Source of the DNA: Saposhnikovia divaricata
Taxonomy: Eukaryota; Streptophyta; Magnoliopsida; Apiales; Apiaceae
Direction: 5' to 3'
Assembly (NCBI GenBank): GCA_036435485.1
Contig: CM071599.1
Location: 210,465,178-210,529,177, forward strand
DNA: 64,000 nt
The translations under genes were made by a program, and so were the position numbers. Position 1 is the stretch's first letter. Each line of letters starts with the position of its first letter. Of the stretch, positions 45,891 through 57,314 are shown piece by piece. Under the pieces are notes generated by a model. That model was not told where the DNA came from. It was given only the letters and a program-made list of their open reading frames with translations, and did no database searches.

Positions 45891-46946
45891 AGAGTACTTA
45901 AAGAATTGGCCTTTGTCAGGCAAAACAACATTCTTAACTTTAACAACAGCTTTATCATTATTCAATAAACATTTCACTTTATAAACAGATTTGACAATCT
46001 TTTGTTTCAGTTTAGGTATCCATGTTTGTTTAGTAACAATATCATTGACTGGACATTTGACTTTGTAAACAGCCTTCATAAAACTTTGTTTAGGCTTTGG
46101 TACAAATGTCTCTCTCCTAACATAAGGAGGACTAGCAGTCTTTGATCTAACATTATTCATGTTCATATGTTGTCGAGGAGCAGTCTTATTATCACATGCA
46201 TGATTACCATTAAAGTAAGCAGACATCACATTAAAGGCACAAGACATACAGTTGACAACACCACATGCTTTATGATTAGAATCAATGATAGGCATGTTAC
46301 TCATGTTAGACATGTTATTGTTCTGCTTCATCTTATTACCTCCTAATCCAATCTTAGAAGAACTAGCTGTTTCAACAACCTTGACTGGCACTTTAGGTAC
46401 ATCTTTCTTGGATGAAGCATTTTCTGGATTAGTGTCTTCAACAGATTTAGCCTTAACAAAGATTGTGACATCTTTCTTGGATGAAACATTCTTTGGATTA
46501 GCCTTCTTAACAGATTTATCCTTAACAAAGACTGTGCCATTTGCACTATCTTCATTTCTCATTTCTTCCTGAATAACCATAGAAAGAATATCTGGTGGTC
46601 CAGCATCAGATTTTTTAAACATTGGTTTTTCAACATTCTTGAGTACGTGTGGTATACCTCTTTCCTTAGCAGGAATAGGATTAGCAGAATGATTGCCCAA
46701 AGAACCAACAGCTTCTTTGTATTCATACCCTATTCCTACAGTTTGTTCTACTGCTTGTTTGTTGAAGAACTCTTTAGAAACTTTAACAGTATTATAACAA
46801 GCTCTAATCTGTGTTTCAAGTTCTCTAATCCTGGTTTCTTGTTCAGCAATCCTCTCAACTTGTTTTACCATGTATTCTCCTAGACCCTTTTCTCTGTAGT
46901 TAAGTCGAGCTATTTCTTCTATATTTTTATCTTGATTAATCTGCAC
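45855..46946 (-). CDS. gag-pol linker ORF of element C
   Basis: This ORF of 363 codons lies between gag and pol, in a third frame. It begins with a coiled-coil-like charged region (about residues 1-60), then two copies of a roughly 24-residue lysine-rich repeat with FVK and SSKKDV, then a conserved segment with [10 protein letters not shown] and NGNHACDN (a possible extra metal-binding Cys/His group), and a basic tail ending QIWVPKKV. In element A the matching parts follow in the same order. It is probably the C-terminal part of the Gag precursor. In C it is cut off from gag by single-base insertions in A-runs at about 46935-46970. The stop at 45855-45857 overlaps the pol frame. Confidence 0.8.
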   Translation of the reverse strand: MQINQDKNIEEIARLNYREKGLGEYMVKQVERIAEQETRIRELETQIRACYNTVKVSKEFFNKQAVEQTVGIGYEYKEAVGSLGNHSANPIPAKERGIPHVLKNVEKPMFKKSDAGPPDILSMVIQEEMRNEDSANGTVFVKDKSVKKANPKNVSSKKDVTIFVKAKSVEDTNPENASSKKDVPKVPVKVVETASSSKIGLGGNKMKQNNNMSNMSNMPIIDSNHKACGVVNCMSCAFNVMSAYFNGNHACDNKTAPRQHMNMNNVRSKTASPPYVRRETFVPKPKQSFMKAVYKVKCPVNDIVTKQTWIPKLKQKIVKSVYKVKCLLNNDKAVVKVKNVVLPDKGQFFKYSGPNQIWVPKKV

Positions 46947-46966
46947 CTTTTTTTAAATCTAACACT

Positions 46967-48313
46967 TCATTTTTCAAGTTTAGTGTTAACAAGACTTATT
47001 CTCTCGTACCCTCTTTGTGCATTATTCAAGGAACTACGTAAACTATTAATTAACTCAGCATCAGTAAGAATTACCGGTGTGGTATAATAAGTTGAAGATT
47101 CAGCATTTGCCACCAATGCAAAGTTTCCATATTCTTCATCTTCGCTATCTGTGTCATCCCAGCTTTTACCAGCAACTACATAAGCTCTTCCACTCTTCTT
47201 CTTTTCAGAAGCATAATCTTTCTTCTGTGCTTGCTTGGGTTTCTGACACTCAGTAGCAAAGTGTCCCAACTCATTACAGTTGAAGCAACGGATCTTGCTT
47301 CTGTCAACAGTTCCAGTTTTGTAACCTCCCTTGTTACTAGAGGATGAAGAACCTCCTCTCTGAAATCTGTTATTTGACTTAAACCTGAACTTTGGATTTC
47401 TTCTGAATCTGAAGTTACTGAATTGTCTCACCATCATCGCCATAGATTCATCTTCCAATTGATCCAGCTCTTCTAGTAAATAGAATTCACTACCATCCTG
47501 AGTAGCTGGTGTTTGACCATGTTCCACTTCAGTTTGTTCCTTGTTGAAGCTGTTAGGTTGAACAATTTTAGCTTCCACTTCCTTAGGAACCTCAACTACT
47601 AGACCTGTAGAAGAATTTGCCATTCTGCCTTTGCCAGAGAACTCCTTCTGCTGTTCTTGTTCTAATTCATATGTTTTCAGAACACCAAACAGCCTTTCAA
47701 GAGCAGTCTTGTTTAAATCTCTGGATTCTCTGATGGCAGTTATTCTATGCTCCAAGTGAGTAGGCATAGTCAGTAAAATCTTCATGTTGATCTCCTTCTG
47801 AGTATATTGCTTGCCATGAACTTGCAAGTTGTTGATTATTTTGTTATACCTTTCGAACACTTCCTGAATGCCTTCGTTAGGGCCAGCTCTAAAGTGTTCA
47901 TATTCAGAGGTCAAAATTTGAAGTCTGTTTTCCCTGACTTCATCAGTTCCTTCATTGATAGTTTCAATAGTTTCCCAGATGTGCTTAGCGGTTTTACAAT
48001 TCATCACATGGCTATACATTACAGCATCGAGGGAATCTATTAAAATGAGTCTCAGATTTTTATCCAGTCCAGCTTCCTCCTTATCTTCAGAGGTATAGTT
48101 CTTAGGGTCCTTTGGATAGGATTTTGCAGGTATTGTTACAACTCCATTTACAACTGTTTCAGTATCATGTTGCATGGGAGTTATTAATCCATTTTTCAAA
48201 ACGAACAAAAATCTTGGATTTGTTACATCAAGAAATAACTCCATTTTGTTTTTCCACATGTCATAGTTATCTTTATTAAAGATAGGAATTTTAACGATGC
48301 CTTTGGTTGACAT
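46967..48313 (-). CDS. gag: Gag of element C
   Basis: This ORF of 448 codons starts with ATG about 100 bases after the LTR. The N-terminus has IPIFNKDNYDMWKNKMELF, typical of copia Gag. The capsid-like helical region runs to about residue 230. A CX2CX4HX4C zinc knuckle (CFNCNELGHFATEC) lies at about 350-365, preceded by a basic Arg/Lys/Asn/Ser segment. It stops at 46967 because of an inserted A relative to element A, so the true Gag is likely longer and continues into the linker ORF. Confidence 0.93.
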   Translation of the reverse strand: MSTKGIVKIPIFNKDNYDMWKNKMELFLDVTNPRFLFVLKNGLITPMQHDTETVVNGVVTIPAKSYPKDPKNYTSEDKEEAGLDKNLRLILIDSLDAVMYSHVMNCKTAKHIWETIETINEGTDEVRENRLQILTSEYEHFRAGPNEGIQEVFERYNKIINNLQVHGKQYTQKEINMKILLTMPTHLEHRITAIRESRDLNKTALERLFGVLKTYELEQEQQKEFSGKGRMANSSTGLVVEVPKEVEAKIVQPNSFNKEQTEVEHGQTPATQDGSEFYLLEELDQLEDESMAMMVRQFSNFRFRRNPKFRFKSNNRFQRGGSSSSSNKGGYKTGTVDRSKIRCFNCNELGHFATECQKPKQAQKKDYASEKKKSGRAYVVAGKSWDDTDSEDEEYGNFALVANAESSTYYTTPVILTDAELINSLRSSLNNAQRGYERISLVNTKLEK

Positions 48314-48397
48314 GATGAATTTTTAAGAGAGTTAAAAATTCGAGATGGATTTTTGACTGAGTAAAAATAGGATCTTGATTTGTGTATCAATCAATAG

Positions 48398-48409
48398 GCT
48401 CTGATACCA
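48398..48409 (-). other. Primer-binding site of element C (initiator Met tRNA)
   Basis: TGGTATCAGAGC on the minus strand, two bases inside the 5' LTR, is identical to that of element A. Confidence 0.92.
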
Positions 48410-48411
48410 AT

Positions 48412-50280
48412 TGTTAGGTCCACTATGTTTGTAGAATGGGGGGTTGAATACAAACAGTACTGTTTTATCGAAATTTGTCCGGATAAATTTAATTTATATT
48501 TTGACAAATTTGAGCGGAATTAAATGAAACAAAATTCAAGTTGAATATAAATTTATATTAACTTGAGGGGTTTGTTACAAATACAGTACAGAAATTATAT
48601 CTAGTTAATAAAAACAAATTAGAAAATTCGACATGAATTTTTCTAGATTTGTTAATAAAAATCGAGATATAGATTAGGAGTAAAAACTCGATAATATTAC
48701 AAGAGTATCAAGTAAACAAGTTCTATCGGATCAGATATTAAAAATAAGATGAACTTGATTTTCTATGAATTTTTCTCTTGCTGTGTTATTCTTCAAAATT
48801 GAGAGAGAATGGAGCTGTTCTTGTTTTTCTCTTTGAATGTTATGTTCTGTGTTCTGAGTTGTTTGGCCGCCTGTCTTGATTAATATAATCTTCTGCATCT
48901 TTTCTTTTCCATTTGTACTGCCAAGGCAATCGGCAAGACAATCTGTTCTTTCAAGACAATCAATTTTGTACTGCCAAGACAATCGTCAAGACAATCCAAA
49001 ATCTCCAAGACAATCAATTTATATTGCCAAGACAATAGGCAATACAATAATCAAGACAATCCAGATTAACAATACAATCGTCAAGACAATTGAAATTGTC
49101 TTTAACAAATAAAAACTCAGCTGTAATGATTGTATTGAACAAAATAAATATGTTGTCACATTGAAAACCAGTCGCAGGAACATGAAGGTGTGAGTCACGC
49201 GCGAACTGTCTTATCTTTTCCAGGCGCGTGGGGTTCACGCGCTGCCTGGCGCGTTGGTGGCTTTGCCGACAGAAAGAACAGCATGCATGTGATACCAACT
49301 TTTGTTTTGCTTTTGTTTTGATTCCTTTTTCTTATTAACAAAACAAACATGCAACTTGTACATTCCTTTTTTTTGTTTCTTTTCTGTCGACCATGCGACT
49401 TTCCTTTTTATTTTTTATTTGATTTTTTTGTTTTTTTTTTCTTTTGACTCTTTTGATTTGATTTTGATTTAATTAAATAGATTAATCAATTAATCATTTA
49501 AATAAATAATGATTAATTAATTAATTAAATAATTAATTCAAGTTAGATTAATACATTAATTCAAAATTAATTAACATGATAATTAATTTAATAAATAAAT
49601 TAATTCAGAATGAATTAATTTATTAAATTAAATCAATTACATAATTATATTAATTAAAAGAGAATTAATATAAATCTTTTGACAGCTCAAATATTTTTCC
49701 GAACCACTGAAAGTAATAAAGAATTACCACCGGATTTTCGTTGACGCTCGATGCACGGTCTGGTTCATGAGCGACTAACTCCAACGGCTTTTCTTTATTT
49801 TTGACTTTATGGCTGTGGTCATTGTCTTCTCTTAATATACCCGTCTTGATAGCTTGAACCACTGAAGTTAATGATAAACAACCACTGTTTAATGTTGACA
49901 CTCGATGTACTGTCTGGTTCATGAGTGACTAACCGCAATGACTGTTCTTCATATATTGACTTTAAAATCTGGTTCCTTTTCTTTTCTCTTTCTTCTCTCT
50001 CTACTAATTCTTCTGTACTATCTCTGTCACTGTAGAAATCTCTGTCACTTTAAATGAATCCACTTCTTTAACGAATACTTCACTGAGGCTTGATCAGATG
50101 TCTGAACTTCTTTCAATGTTGTAATTCCTCAAGTCTGTAGATTGACCTTGATCTTTTTCTTCTGACAGATAATACAATCTGAGATTCCTTGTGACAGTCT
50201 ATATACTATTTACTAATACAATCTTGTTTAAGTTGAGTTGTATCCTCGAAATACAAATAGGCTACATCATTTGCCTTTCA
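48412..50280 (-). repeat. 5' LTR of element C
   Basis: The 1869 bases are nearly identical to 37587-39455. The motif array lies at about 48919-49102 and the CpG-rich patch at about 49195-49265. The LTR is followed by the AAACT target duplication. Confidence 0.95.
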
Positions 50281-50337
50281 AAACTCGATTACTCACACTC
50301 CTAATTCAATAGAAACCTCTGATTTTATTCTTAAGAA

Positions 50338-50340
<3 letters not shown>

Positions 50341-50405
<65 letters not shown>

Positions 50406-50447
50406 AGAGAGAGAGAGAGAGGGAGAGAGAGAGAGAGAGAGAGTGGA
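50341..50447. repeat. GA dinucleotide microsatellite
   Basis: About 29 uninterrupted GA units are followed by interrupted GA/GGA units to about 50447, some 60 bases from the end of element C. The Ser/Leu-rich minus-strand ORFs across it are artefacts. Confidence 0.97.
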
Positions 50448-51043
50448 GAGAATTCTGGAGAAGACAAAGCCAAGAATTTATTTGGAAAAGCTGCATTTGT
50501 GACTAAGAAAAAGCAAGGGCAAAATTCTAATTTCACAATGTTGATAACCATTATAAAAATCAATAAACAGCTCTTAATAATTCGAAATTAAATAGAAAAA
50601 TTATGAAGAATTAAACTTTATATTTTTAAAATAGAGAGTATGAAATTACGTACACACATATATTTTTAAGATATTTTTAGGATAAAAATGAATTAAATAT
50701 GAATTTTTCAATTTTAAATCCTTAAAAAGCAATATAATCCATAAAATCATTTTAAAAATCCTTAAATATAGAAAATAATTCTCCCAACAATTTTAAAAAC
50801 TAATTAAATATACAAAGGTAATATAATAAAAATTTCATGATTTTTTAATAACTCCAATGATTTTATAAAATTATCAAAAGATAAATAAAACATGTTTTTA
50901 ATAGATTTAATCAATAAAATGAAATTAAAAATACACAGGCTCACACTGGCACACATAAATCATCATATTTAATCTTCCAAACAATATCCACATAATAGAC
51001 TTCACAATTAATATTATATAAATGTTTAAAAATATGAAATTGT
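50448..51043. other. AT-rich intergenic DNA
   Basis: Nothing recognisable is seen. Confidence 0.5.
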
Positions 51044-51600
51044 TTAGGGCGTTAGAACTTCTTTACCCCATAGATATTTATCAAATTCTTCACTATCTAA
51101 AAGATCAAGATCGTCTTTCGGAATTTGACAGTCAATTCTTGACGTAAGAAGGAAGTGATACAAGAAATATAACTTTGCAAGCTTCACTACATCACTATCG
51201 GTCTTCCACTCTTTACAGAAAAGTGTATTCTTCACTGAAGATTTGGCGACAGAGTTATTACCTTCATAGTAGGCACTTGCAAAAGAGTTCTCAGACTTTG
51301 AAAACCACATTTATCAGATGTCTCAATGCATATAAGTCCTGTGACAGTATAAAATTCTTCTTGACCGAATTTCATTTTAATACCACCTAAACCAAGCCAG
51401 AGCTCATTCGGAATAGGTTGCTTCAGTTGCCTAATGAGAAGATTGTGAATAAGTTGATGCTGGATCTTAAAATGTGGAATATTCAGGAAATGCCCAAAGC
51501 AAGACTGAGAGAAAGCAGTGAGCTATTCTTTGGACAACAACGCCTTCAATACTGTAAATGGCTCATACTTGTTAAGGGTACTGATTTTAGCGGATTGATG
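51044..51600 (-). pseudogene. DUF1985-type domain fragment (MULE/Ulp1-associated family), frameshifted
   Basis: Read on the minus strand, one frame gives FGHFLNIPHFK, then LIRQLKQPIPNELWLGLGG and KFGQEEFYTVTGL. After a frame change near 51310, the ORF 51310-51044 gives LAKLYFLYHFLLTSRIDCQ and EEFDKYLWGKEV. This succession (FGxFL, hLLLR, ELWxxIGG, FSxxEFxxVTGL, LYFLxxFL, YPWG-like) is that of the plant DUF1985 domain, often found with Ulp1-like proteases carried by Mutator-like elements. A stop further 5' and the frame change mark it as a relic. No protease domain is visible in the window. Confidence 0.6.
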
Positions 51601-51702
51601 ATTCTGAACAGGGATATCATACACCTTTCCCTATACAAAAGAAACATGAGTATCACTAGTTTAATCGAAACAATAAGTATGAAAGAAAACCACAATATGT
51701 AA

Positions 51703-52334
51703 CCATGTAACTAAATATGTAAATAAATTTAACTTAAATAAACCTAAAATCATAACACGAAGCGAATAAAACCAGTAGAATAAGCAACTAATAGGTTGTT
51801 GCATTGGAAATTGAACCATGAGATATGCAATACAAATACAATATATAGATCCATATGGCGTTACATATAGTAATTTGTCAAGGACCAGGGGATAAACAGA
51901 GCGAATAAGTCAAACAATAAGACAAGATGCAAGGAATTTTACTAAACAATATTCACAAACAGTAACGAAAAGAGAATTGCAGTAATGTATTGAATACCTA
52001 TTTAACATAAGAATACGCACTTCACAATTACATCTAAAACTAAATTACAGTGAATACAAAACTAATTCAACTTCGTACACTAGATTGCAAACAAACAACA
52101 AAAACGAAACAAAGATTCCACACTTTTTAAACACTTCACAAGCTCATTATATACAGTAATGTAAAACACTACATAGGCTCATTATATACACTAAATTAAC
52201 AACATAGTTTGTCGCAATATATAGTAAATTTAATAATAAAACACTAAATTATGTAAACATATTAGTCAATATTTTAACACAGAATTGTACCTAAGGAGGT
52301 GCAAAAAGTTCAGCCTCACACATTAATTTTATTT
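51703..52334. other. AT-rich spacer, possibly intronic to the DUF1985 relic
   Basis: No coding signal is seen. The stretch lies between the DUF1985 fragment and a small possible first exon on the same strand. Confidence 0.35.
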
Positions 52335-52448
52335 CTTAAACTTGACTGGTGACTTTTTCTGGTTTTTTCCCTTGACATTATGTGGAGAAAAATTAATTTT
52401 ACGCGATACAGAGCCTTCCGAGATAGAACGAGAACTAGATGACAATCT
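52335..52448 (-). pseudogene. Possible first exon of the DUF1985 gene relic
   Basis: A short basic, serine-rich ORF begins MVHTRLSSSSRSISEG and ends in TAA; its ATG lies just after a CAG/ATAC junction. Basic and serine-rich N-termini precede DUF1985 domains in some plant genes. The link to the 51-kb fragment rests on strand, distance and composition only. Confidence 0.3.
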
Positions 52449-54064
52449 CGTATGAACCATAGTATCTGTAAATAAGCAATAAAAGTCAAAAACTGATTAC
52501 AACACAAAAATAATTCAATTGTTTCAAAAAAAAAAAAATTAATTCAATTAAAACAAGTGACGACATAATACATAACAACACTTATATAACTCGATTGAAA
52601 TTAAAAATGATGAATTCAAACATTTAGGGTTTTATAACAAAGAATGAAACCCGAAACATTAAAATTAAGCATGCAACTCAATTAAAATGAAAATACAATT
52701 CAACGATATGAAAATCACCTCTATATCTCGAAATATAGAGATAGTAACAACCACCAGAAGAAAAGAGATAAGAAGATCGATAAGGAACAAATCGTTGGTA
52801 GTAACAATACAGCGGCTAGAGAGAGAATGAGAGAGAGAGAGAGAGCGAAGAGAAAAAAGAGTGAAGAGCAAAAAAGAGTGAAGAGAGAGAAAGTGAAATA
52901 AAGAGTTGGGTAGTTGTCCGTATTAATTAATTTTAATTTTTGAAAATCGTATATTTACAATAAATGCTACAAGTTGGTATATTTGCAAAAACATACTCTA
53001 ATTTGGTATTCTTTGACAAATTCTTTTTAAAATTTACTAGCATTTTATTCGTTTCTAAAAAGTATTATATTATTAACTTAAATTTTTTGCATTTAACACT
53101 GTCCTCTCTAATGAATTACTATGTCGTTAAATACGATTCTTTTTATTAAATCGCTCTCTCCTTAAAATCGAAATCCTAAATTTAACATACATTATCGATA
53201 CATAAAAACTGAAACCTACAAATAAAATAAAATGTATAACATTATCAATATCAAATTTCAATAGTTAATGCGATCTTTCCTTTGGAGTCGTCTTCTCGTC
53301 AAACACGTTTACGATAACTTTTTTTCCATAAAATTAAAATCTAAAAAGTGAAATTCAATCTTTAACTTCTCTAAACTTTCTAAAAATTTATGAAATTTTT
53401 AAAAAATATGAAAATACACCTTATCATTACTATATATTATAGATACTCATGTATTTATTTTTTAACTAAAATTAAAAACAAAAAGTAATATAAAATTTCT
53501 CTTTTATTTTCAACTAATGATTAAAAAAAATATGGTATACCTTTTAGAGGATACCGCCCAAAGATTCTATTATACACACACTATAATCTATATAATATGA
53601 TATAATAATTTAAAAATGATATTGATATCATTTTCTATAAATTTTATTTCTTTTTCTAACTGGTTAAAGGAAATTTTAGTTACATATCTACACTACAAAT
53701 TCGAATTCTCATTCCTTGTAAATTCGTATGGCTTTCAAGTTCTATCTTCTTTTTTTAAAAAAATTCAGGTACGTAGCAGTGCATACAATTGACCTCACTG
53801 AAATACTAAAAAATGATTTTTTTTAATATGTACAATTTTAAAAAAAAAAATTAGAATGGAGAAATTCAAATTTGAACCCACTAAAAGGTTACTTCCTAGT
53901 AATAAATTTAAATTTGATTCCATTAAATAGTGTAGCAGGTTAATTTTTTTTGTCATAATTAAATTCTACACTATTTTATTTGTCCTCGCAAAAAAGTTTG
54001 CATTCGACATTGAAATTTGGATAAATTTTTGATCCCGCTCATTCCAAACGATTCCATGTAATTC
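52449..54064. other. AT-rich intergenic DNA with a purine-rich stretch
   Basis: The stretch at about 52815-52895 is purine-rich (GAGAGA and GAAGAGAAAA words). The rest is AT-rich with no recognisable gene. Confidence 0.5.
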
Positions 54065-54280
54065 AGGTGTGAAACGTTTCATGCCAGCGGCTTTCTTGGT
54101 AACCAGTTATCGCCCCAAACATTGACGTTATTCCCATCATTGATACGCCACCTTACACCACTATTATAACTAATCCTCGGGTTGTGCACAAACTTTTCCA
54201 AGCACTAGGATTATAAGAAGGCTCGGCATACTTGTTGAGGAAAATATTTTGATTTTGGACACGATTTAAGAGTGCATCAG
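54065..54280 (-). pseudogene. LINE (L1-type) retrotransposon ORF2 fragment
   Basis: Minus-strand reading gives SYNPSAWKSLCTTRGLV in one frame and, after a one-base shift, SGVRWRINDGNNVNVWGDNW followed by LPRKPLA. This matches the post-RT segment of plant L1 LINEs, usually N-P-S-x-x-W-R-S-L ... G-x-R-W-R-x-G-D-G ... W-x-D-x-W-L-P. Only about 70 codons remain, with a stop and a frameshift, so it is an old relic. Confidence 0.65.
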
Positions 54281-54957
54281 AAAATTGAACTTAATGTTTA
54301 ATAATTTTATAATCAACACTTTGCATCTCATTACTTTAGTCTCGCAACATATTCCAACCATTACGCTAATTTCCGTAGTCAACGACAACATTAACAAGGG
54401 AATTTTTGTCATTTACTTAAATAAATATTTTTTTGAAAATATAAATTCAAAATACAATTTTTTTTGTAAATTTTGTATTTGTAAAATTAGCACATTCTCA
54501 AATTAACACATTAAAAATATTTTTTAAACAGATCCAATATAATCTTTTACTCTTTAAAATTCAGTAATAATAAATTAAAATTATTACACTTTTTGAAAAA
54601 ATGAACTACTTATATCTTTCAAACATGAAATTTTTTATTTTATTTTGTTCTTTAAAAATTATATCCAATCATACAAAAAAGACATTTCATTGACTAACGT
54701 TAAATGTCAAATATGCTTTTTAAGTTTATTTTATTTTTGAAAATAATAATATATTCTAGTTGATGGCCGAAATACCCCTTCATTGACTAATGTTAAAGGT
54801 CAAAGTTAATGGAAATTCAGTAGACGGGTGTATAATGTAACGGATTACAAAGATGAGGGATGTGAAATGTTAATTTGCAAACTTTGAAACCCAAACTAAT
54901 TCTCTAAAATCACAGGATGCATAATGTAAATTATTGAACAACATAAGACAAAACTTA
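54281..54957. other. AT-rich intergenic DNA
   Basis: No gene is seen. Two short similar stretches (CATTGACTAACGTTAAATGTCAAA near 54690 in shortened form, and its relative near 54781) suggest old repeat debris. Confidence 0.4.
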
Positions 54958-55176
54958 GGTGGTGTTTGGCTGGGCTTATAAGCCCGGACTTATAACTTAT
55001 TTTCGGGTAAAAATTTCATATTTTGATAATTTATTTTTATGGTTGTATTTAATGTATGTTTGAGATTTCATAAGTTGCAAAAATAAGTTGGAAAATAAGT
55101 TGGAATGTTAGGAATATCTAACATTGACTTAAAATAAGTTGACTTATTCTGGAAATAAGCTCCCCCAAACACCCCC
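54958..55176. mobile_element. Tourist-like (PIF/Harbinger) MITE
   Basis: The 219-bp unit has terminal inverted repeats GGTGGTGTTTGG and GGGGGTGTTTGG, followed inside by CTTAT-type words, and is flanked by TTA on both sides (54955-54957 and 55177-55179). A TTA target duplication with GG..TGTTTGG ends is the signature of Tourist/Harbinger MITEs. Confidence 0.82.
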
Positions 55177-55179
55177 TTA

Positions 55180-56060
55180 ATAGCTCTAGTATAAGTGTAT
55201 AACATAAGAGATATATTCAATCTCCATAGTGGACTCTCTTGTAGCCTCACAAAAAATCAAAGTGTCGTATGCAGAAAGATGCAAGATACTCGGTGCCCGT
55301 AGGTGTCACAACCACTCTCATGATGAAAAGTGCAAGTACACAAATGTAAATATTATTCCCTGAATTACCAACGAAGTTAATCAAAATTAACGAAATGCAA
55401 TAAAGTGTAATGAAATACAATATTGATATTTGAAGTAATCAATTTTAAAATAAAATACGATTTTAAATAAAATATTGCAAATGATGTCTTGAGTAAAGGA
55501 CGAGTTACATTTTACACTTATAATGCTTATCGACCTTCACATCAAATGATAAAATTACAATTTGTGAATTAGAGCAGCTTGTTTTTTGCCATACAAATTT
55601 GTCGACGCATTTAATTTCAGTTATTTCCTTGATTCGACATTGTATTGAGGTTTGAACCATACAAGGCCCCTTGGATAATTTTGCCAAAGAGAGCATATAA
55701 GTACAAAAATACCTCACAAAACACAAGCACACAAAAGCAAAGAAGATGGAGGGAGACAAAATTGCAAGCGACAATTATTCCTAAATGTACCACTAAGTAG
55801 AAAAATTGCATTACTTACATTGCTCATACGAGATTGCACAATTCTTCAAATATTGTCTGCTTCAGTTTCTGCTTTGAAGAATTGTAATCTTTCAATTTAA
55901 CAATAAAAAATATAGACCACAATCTGTGCATAGAGAGCTAACAACTACGAAAAGTCCCCTCACAACTGAACACCCTAAAAATTTCAACCGAATATCTTAG
56001 AAAACTAAGGATAGTAATCAGAAACCGAAACAGGCAATTCCAGAGTTCAAACCCTTCATA
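55180..56060. other. Intergenic DNA without recognisable gene
   Basis: The ORFs at 55505-55811 (minus) are cysteine- and phenylalanine-rich with no family I can name. No splice or domain evidence supports them. Confidence 0.4.
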
Positions 56061-56061
56061 C

Positions 56062-57310
56062 GATGGTTTTAGGCTTTTACTTCAAAAAGAGCACAAAAGA
56101 CTAAGATTTGACAAAACAGTTTTAGGCTTTTACTTCAGAAAGAGCACAAAAGACTAAGATTTGACAAAACACACCAAGGAGATAAATACTTGTCATAATC
56201 AGAATTACATCAACACTATTAACTGGCATGACCCGAAATGTTCATTCCTCAAGCACTTAGCAAAAAAAAAAAAAAAAAACATTCCACAAGCTTCTTGTTA
56301 CAACTTACAACTGTGAGACTATGATACATGTCCACAGCTTTTCTATCTGAAAAGGAAAAAGAACAGCCAAGATAGAGAGACATTCCATTATTCTTGAACA
56401 ACTTCGGCAATCAACAGTGAGCAACCTGCACGACAAAGACGTTTTACTTACTGTCAAAGGGAAAAGTATGTGTATGAATGAAAACACAATAGCAGCACAA
56501 AATGAACAAAACGATTTACTCTGAGGCTTTCATTCCTTTTACTGTTAGGCTAATTGTAAACTGAAAATTGGAATACTACGTTCTAATGCCAAAATCCTAC
56601 ATTGACTTGGCTCTCACCCATCCAGAAGAATAAAAGTCATGGTAGGGTCAAACTCAGCCTCCAAAACCTACCCCGAACCAAAGCCACCAAGACTAGCAAC
56701 AATTTTGTTGGAAGACGGTGAAAGATAATATTAAATTTATGTATTAATTTAAAAAATATTAAATGATACAAATACTAAATATTGAATAATTTCCCAACAC
56801 TAAGACAGTTTTAAAATCTAAATATTTGAGGATACACACGAGTATTTTGCTTCAAAAATAGCATAAAAGACTTAAGATTCAATGAAAACTTGTGAAGAAG
56901 TTAAAACTTAACGTAGCCAGAATTACATCAACACAAATAATTTACATGACCTAAAACATAATATATATCCCACGGCTTCTATTAAAGTAACACCCGAGAT
57001 AGAGAGGCGTCCAATTATTCTGCATGATCATTGCAGAGCCCGATTACATCAGTTATGTCACACCATAGCAATATTAAGTACTCTCTCTGCCCCTTAAAGT
57101 TTGCCGCATTACCTTTTGGTTACTTTTTTAAGAATTGTATCAAGTTGATTGTTACCTTAAAAAAAATAGAACAATCTGCTGGGAACAGAGGGAGTACCAC
57201 ATAAGAATATAAGATGCTTGAACTACTCAAGCGATCAACAGTGAGCCACCTGCAGGACACAAGGACAGACATTTTATGTACTGTGGAAGGGAAAAGTATG
57301 CACGTATACG
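56062..57310. repeat. Diverged local duplications (upstream block)
   Basis: A roughly 55-base unit (GGCTTTTACTTCA, GAGCACAAAAGACTAAG) is repeated in tandem at about 56062-56171 and again, more diverged, near 56840. A longer segment ending with a shared stretch (ATCAACAGTGAGC, then GGGAAAAGTATG) occurs at about 56370-56480 and 57170-57300. These are old tandem duplications with a period of about 800-900 bases. Confidence 0.65.
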
Positions 57311-57314
57311 AGAT

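Larger units (their letters stand above)
37582..50285 (-). mobile_element. Young Sirevirus-type Ty1/copia element (element C) with target duplications
   Basis: The full element is 37587-50280 (about 12.7 kb) on the minus strand, flanked by AAACT at 37582-37586 and 50281-50285. Both LTRs are 1869 bases and differ, by eye, at only about 15-20 positions. The order on the minus strand is 5' LTR, Met-tRNA primer site, gag, gag linker, pol, 3.1 kb of non-coding DNA, several polypurine tracts and 3' LTR. The pol frame is uninterrupted over 1090 codons. Small indels between gag and the linker suggest the copy is just past, or at the edge of, being autonomous. Confidence 0.96.

Noticed and set aside
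50293..50563. Minus-strand ORFs rich in Ser-Leu repeats
   Set aside because: They are products of the GA microsatellite.
55505..55811. Cysteine-rich small protein gene
   Set aside because: No signal peptide with a cysteine framework, no conserved domain, and overlapping ORFs in AT-rich DNA.
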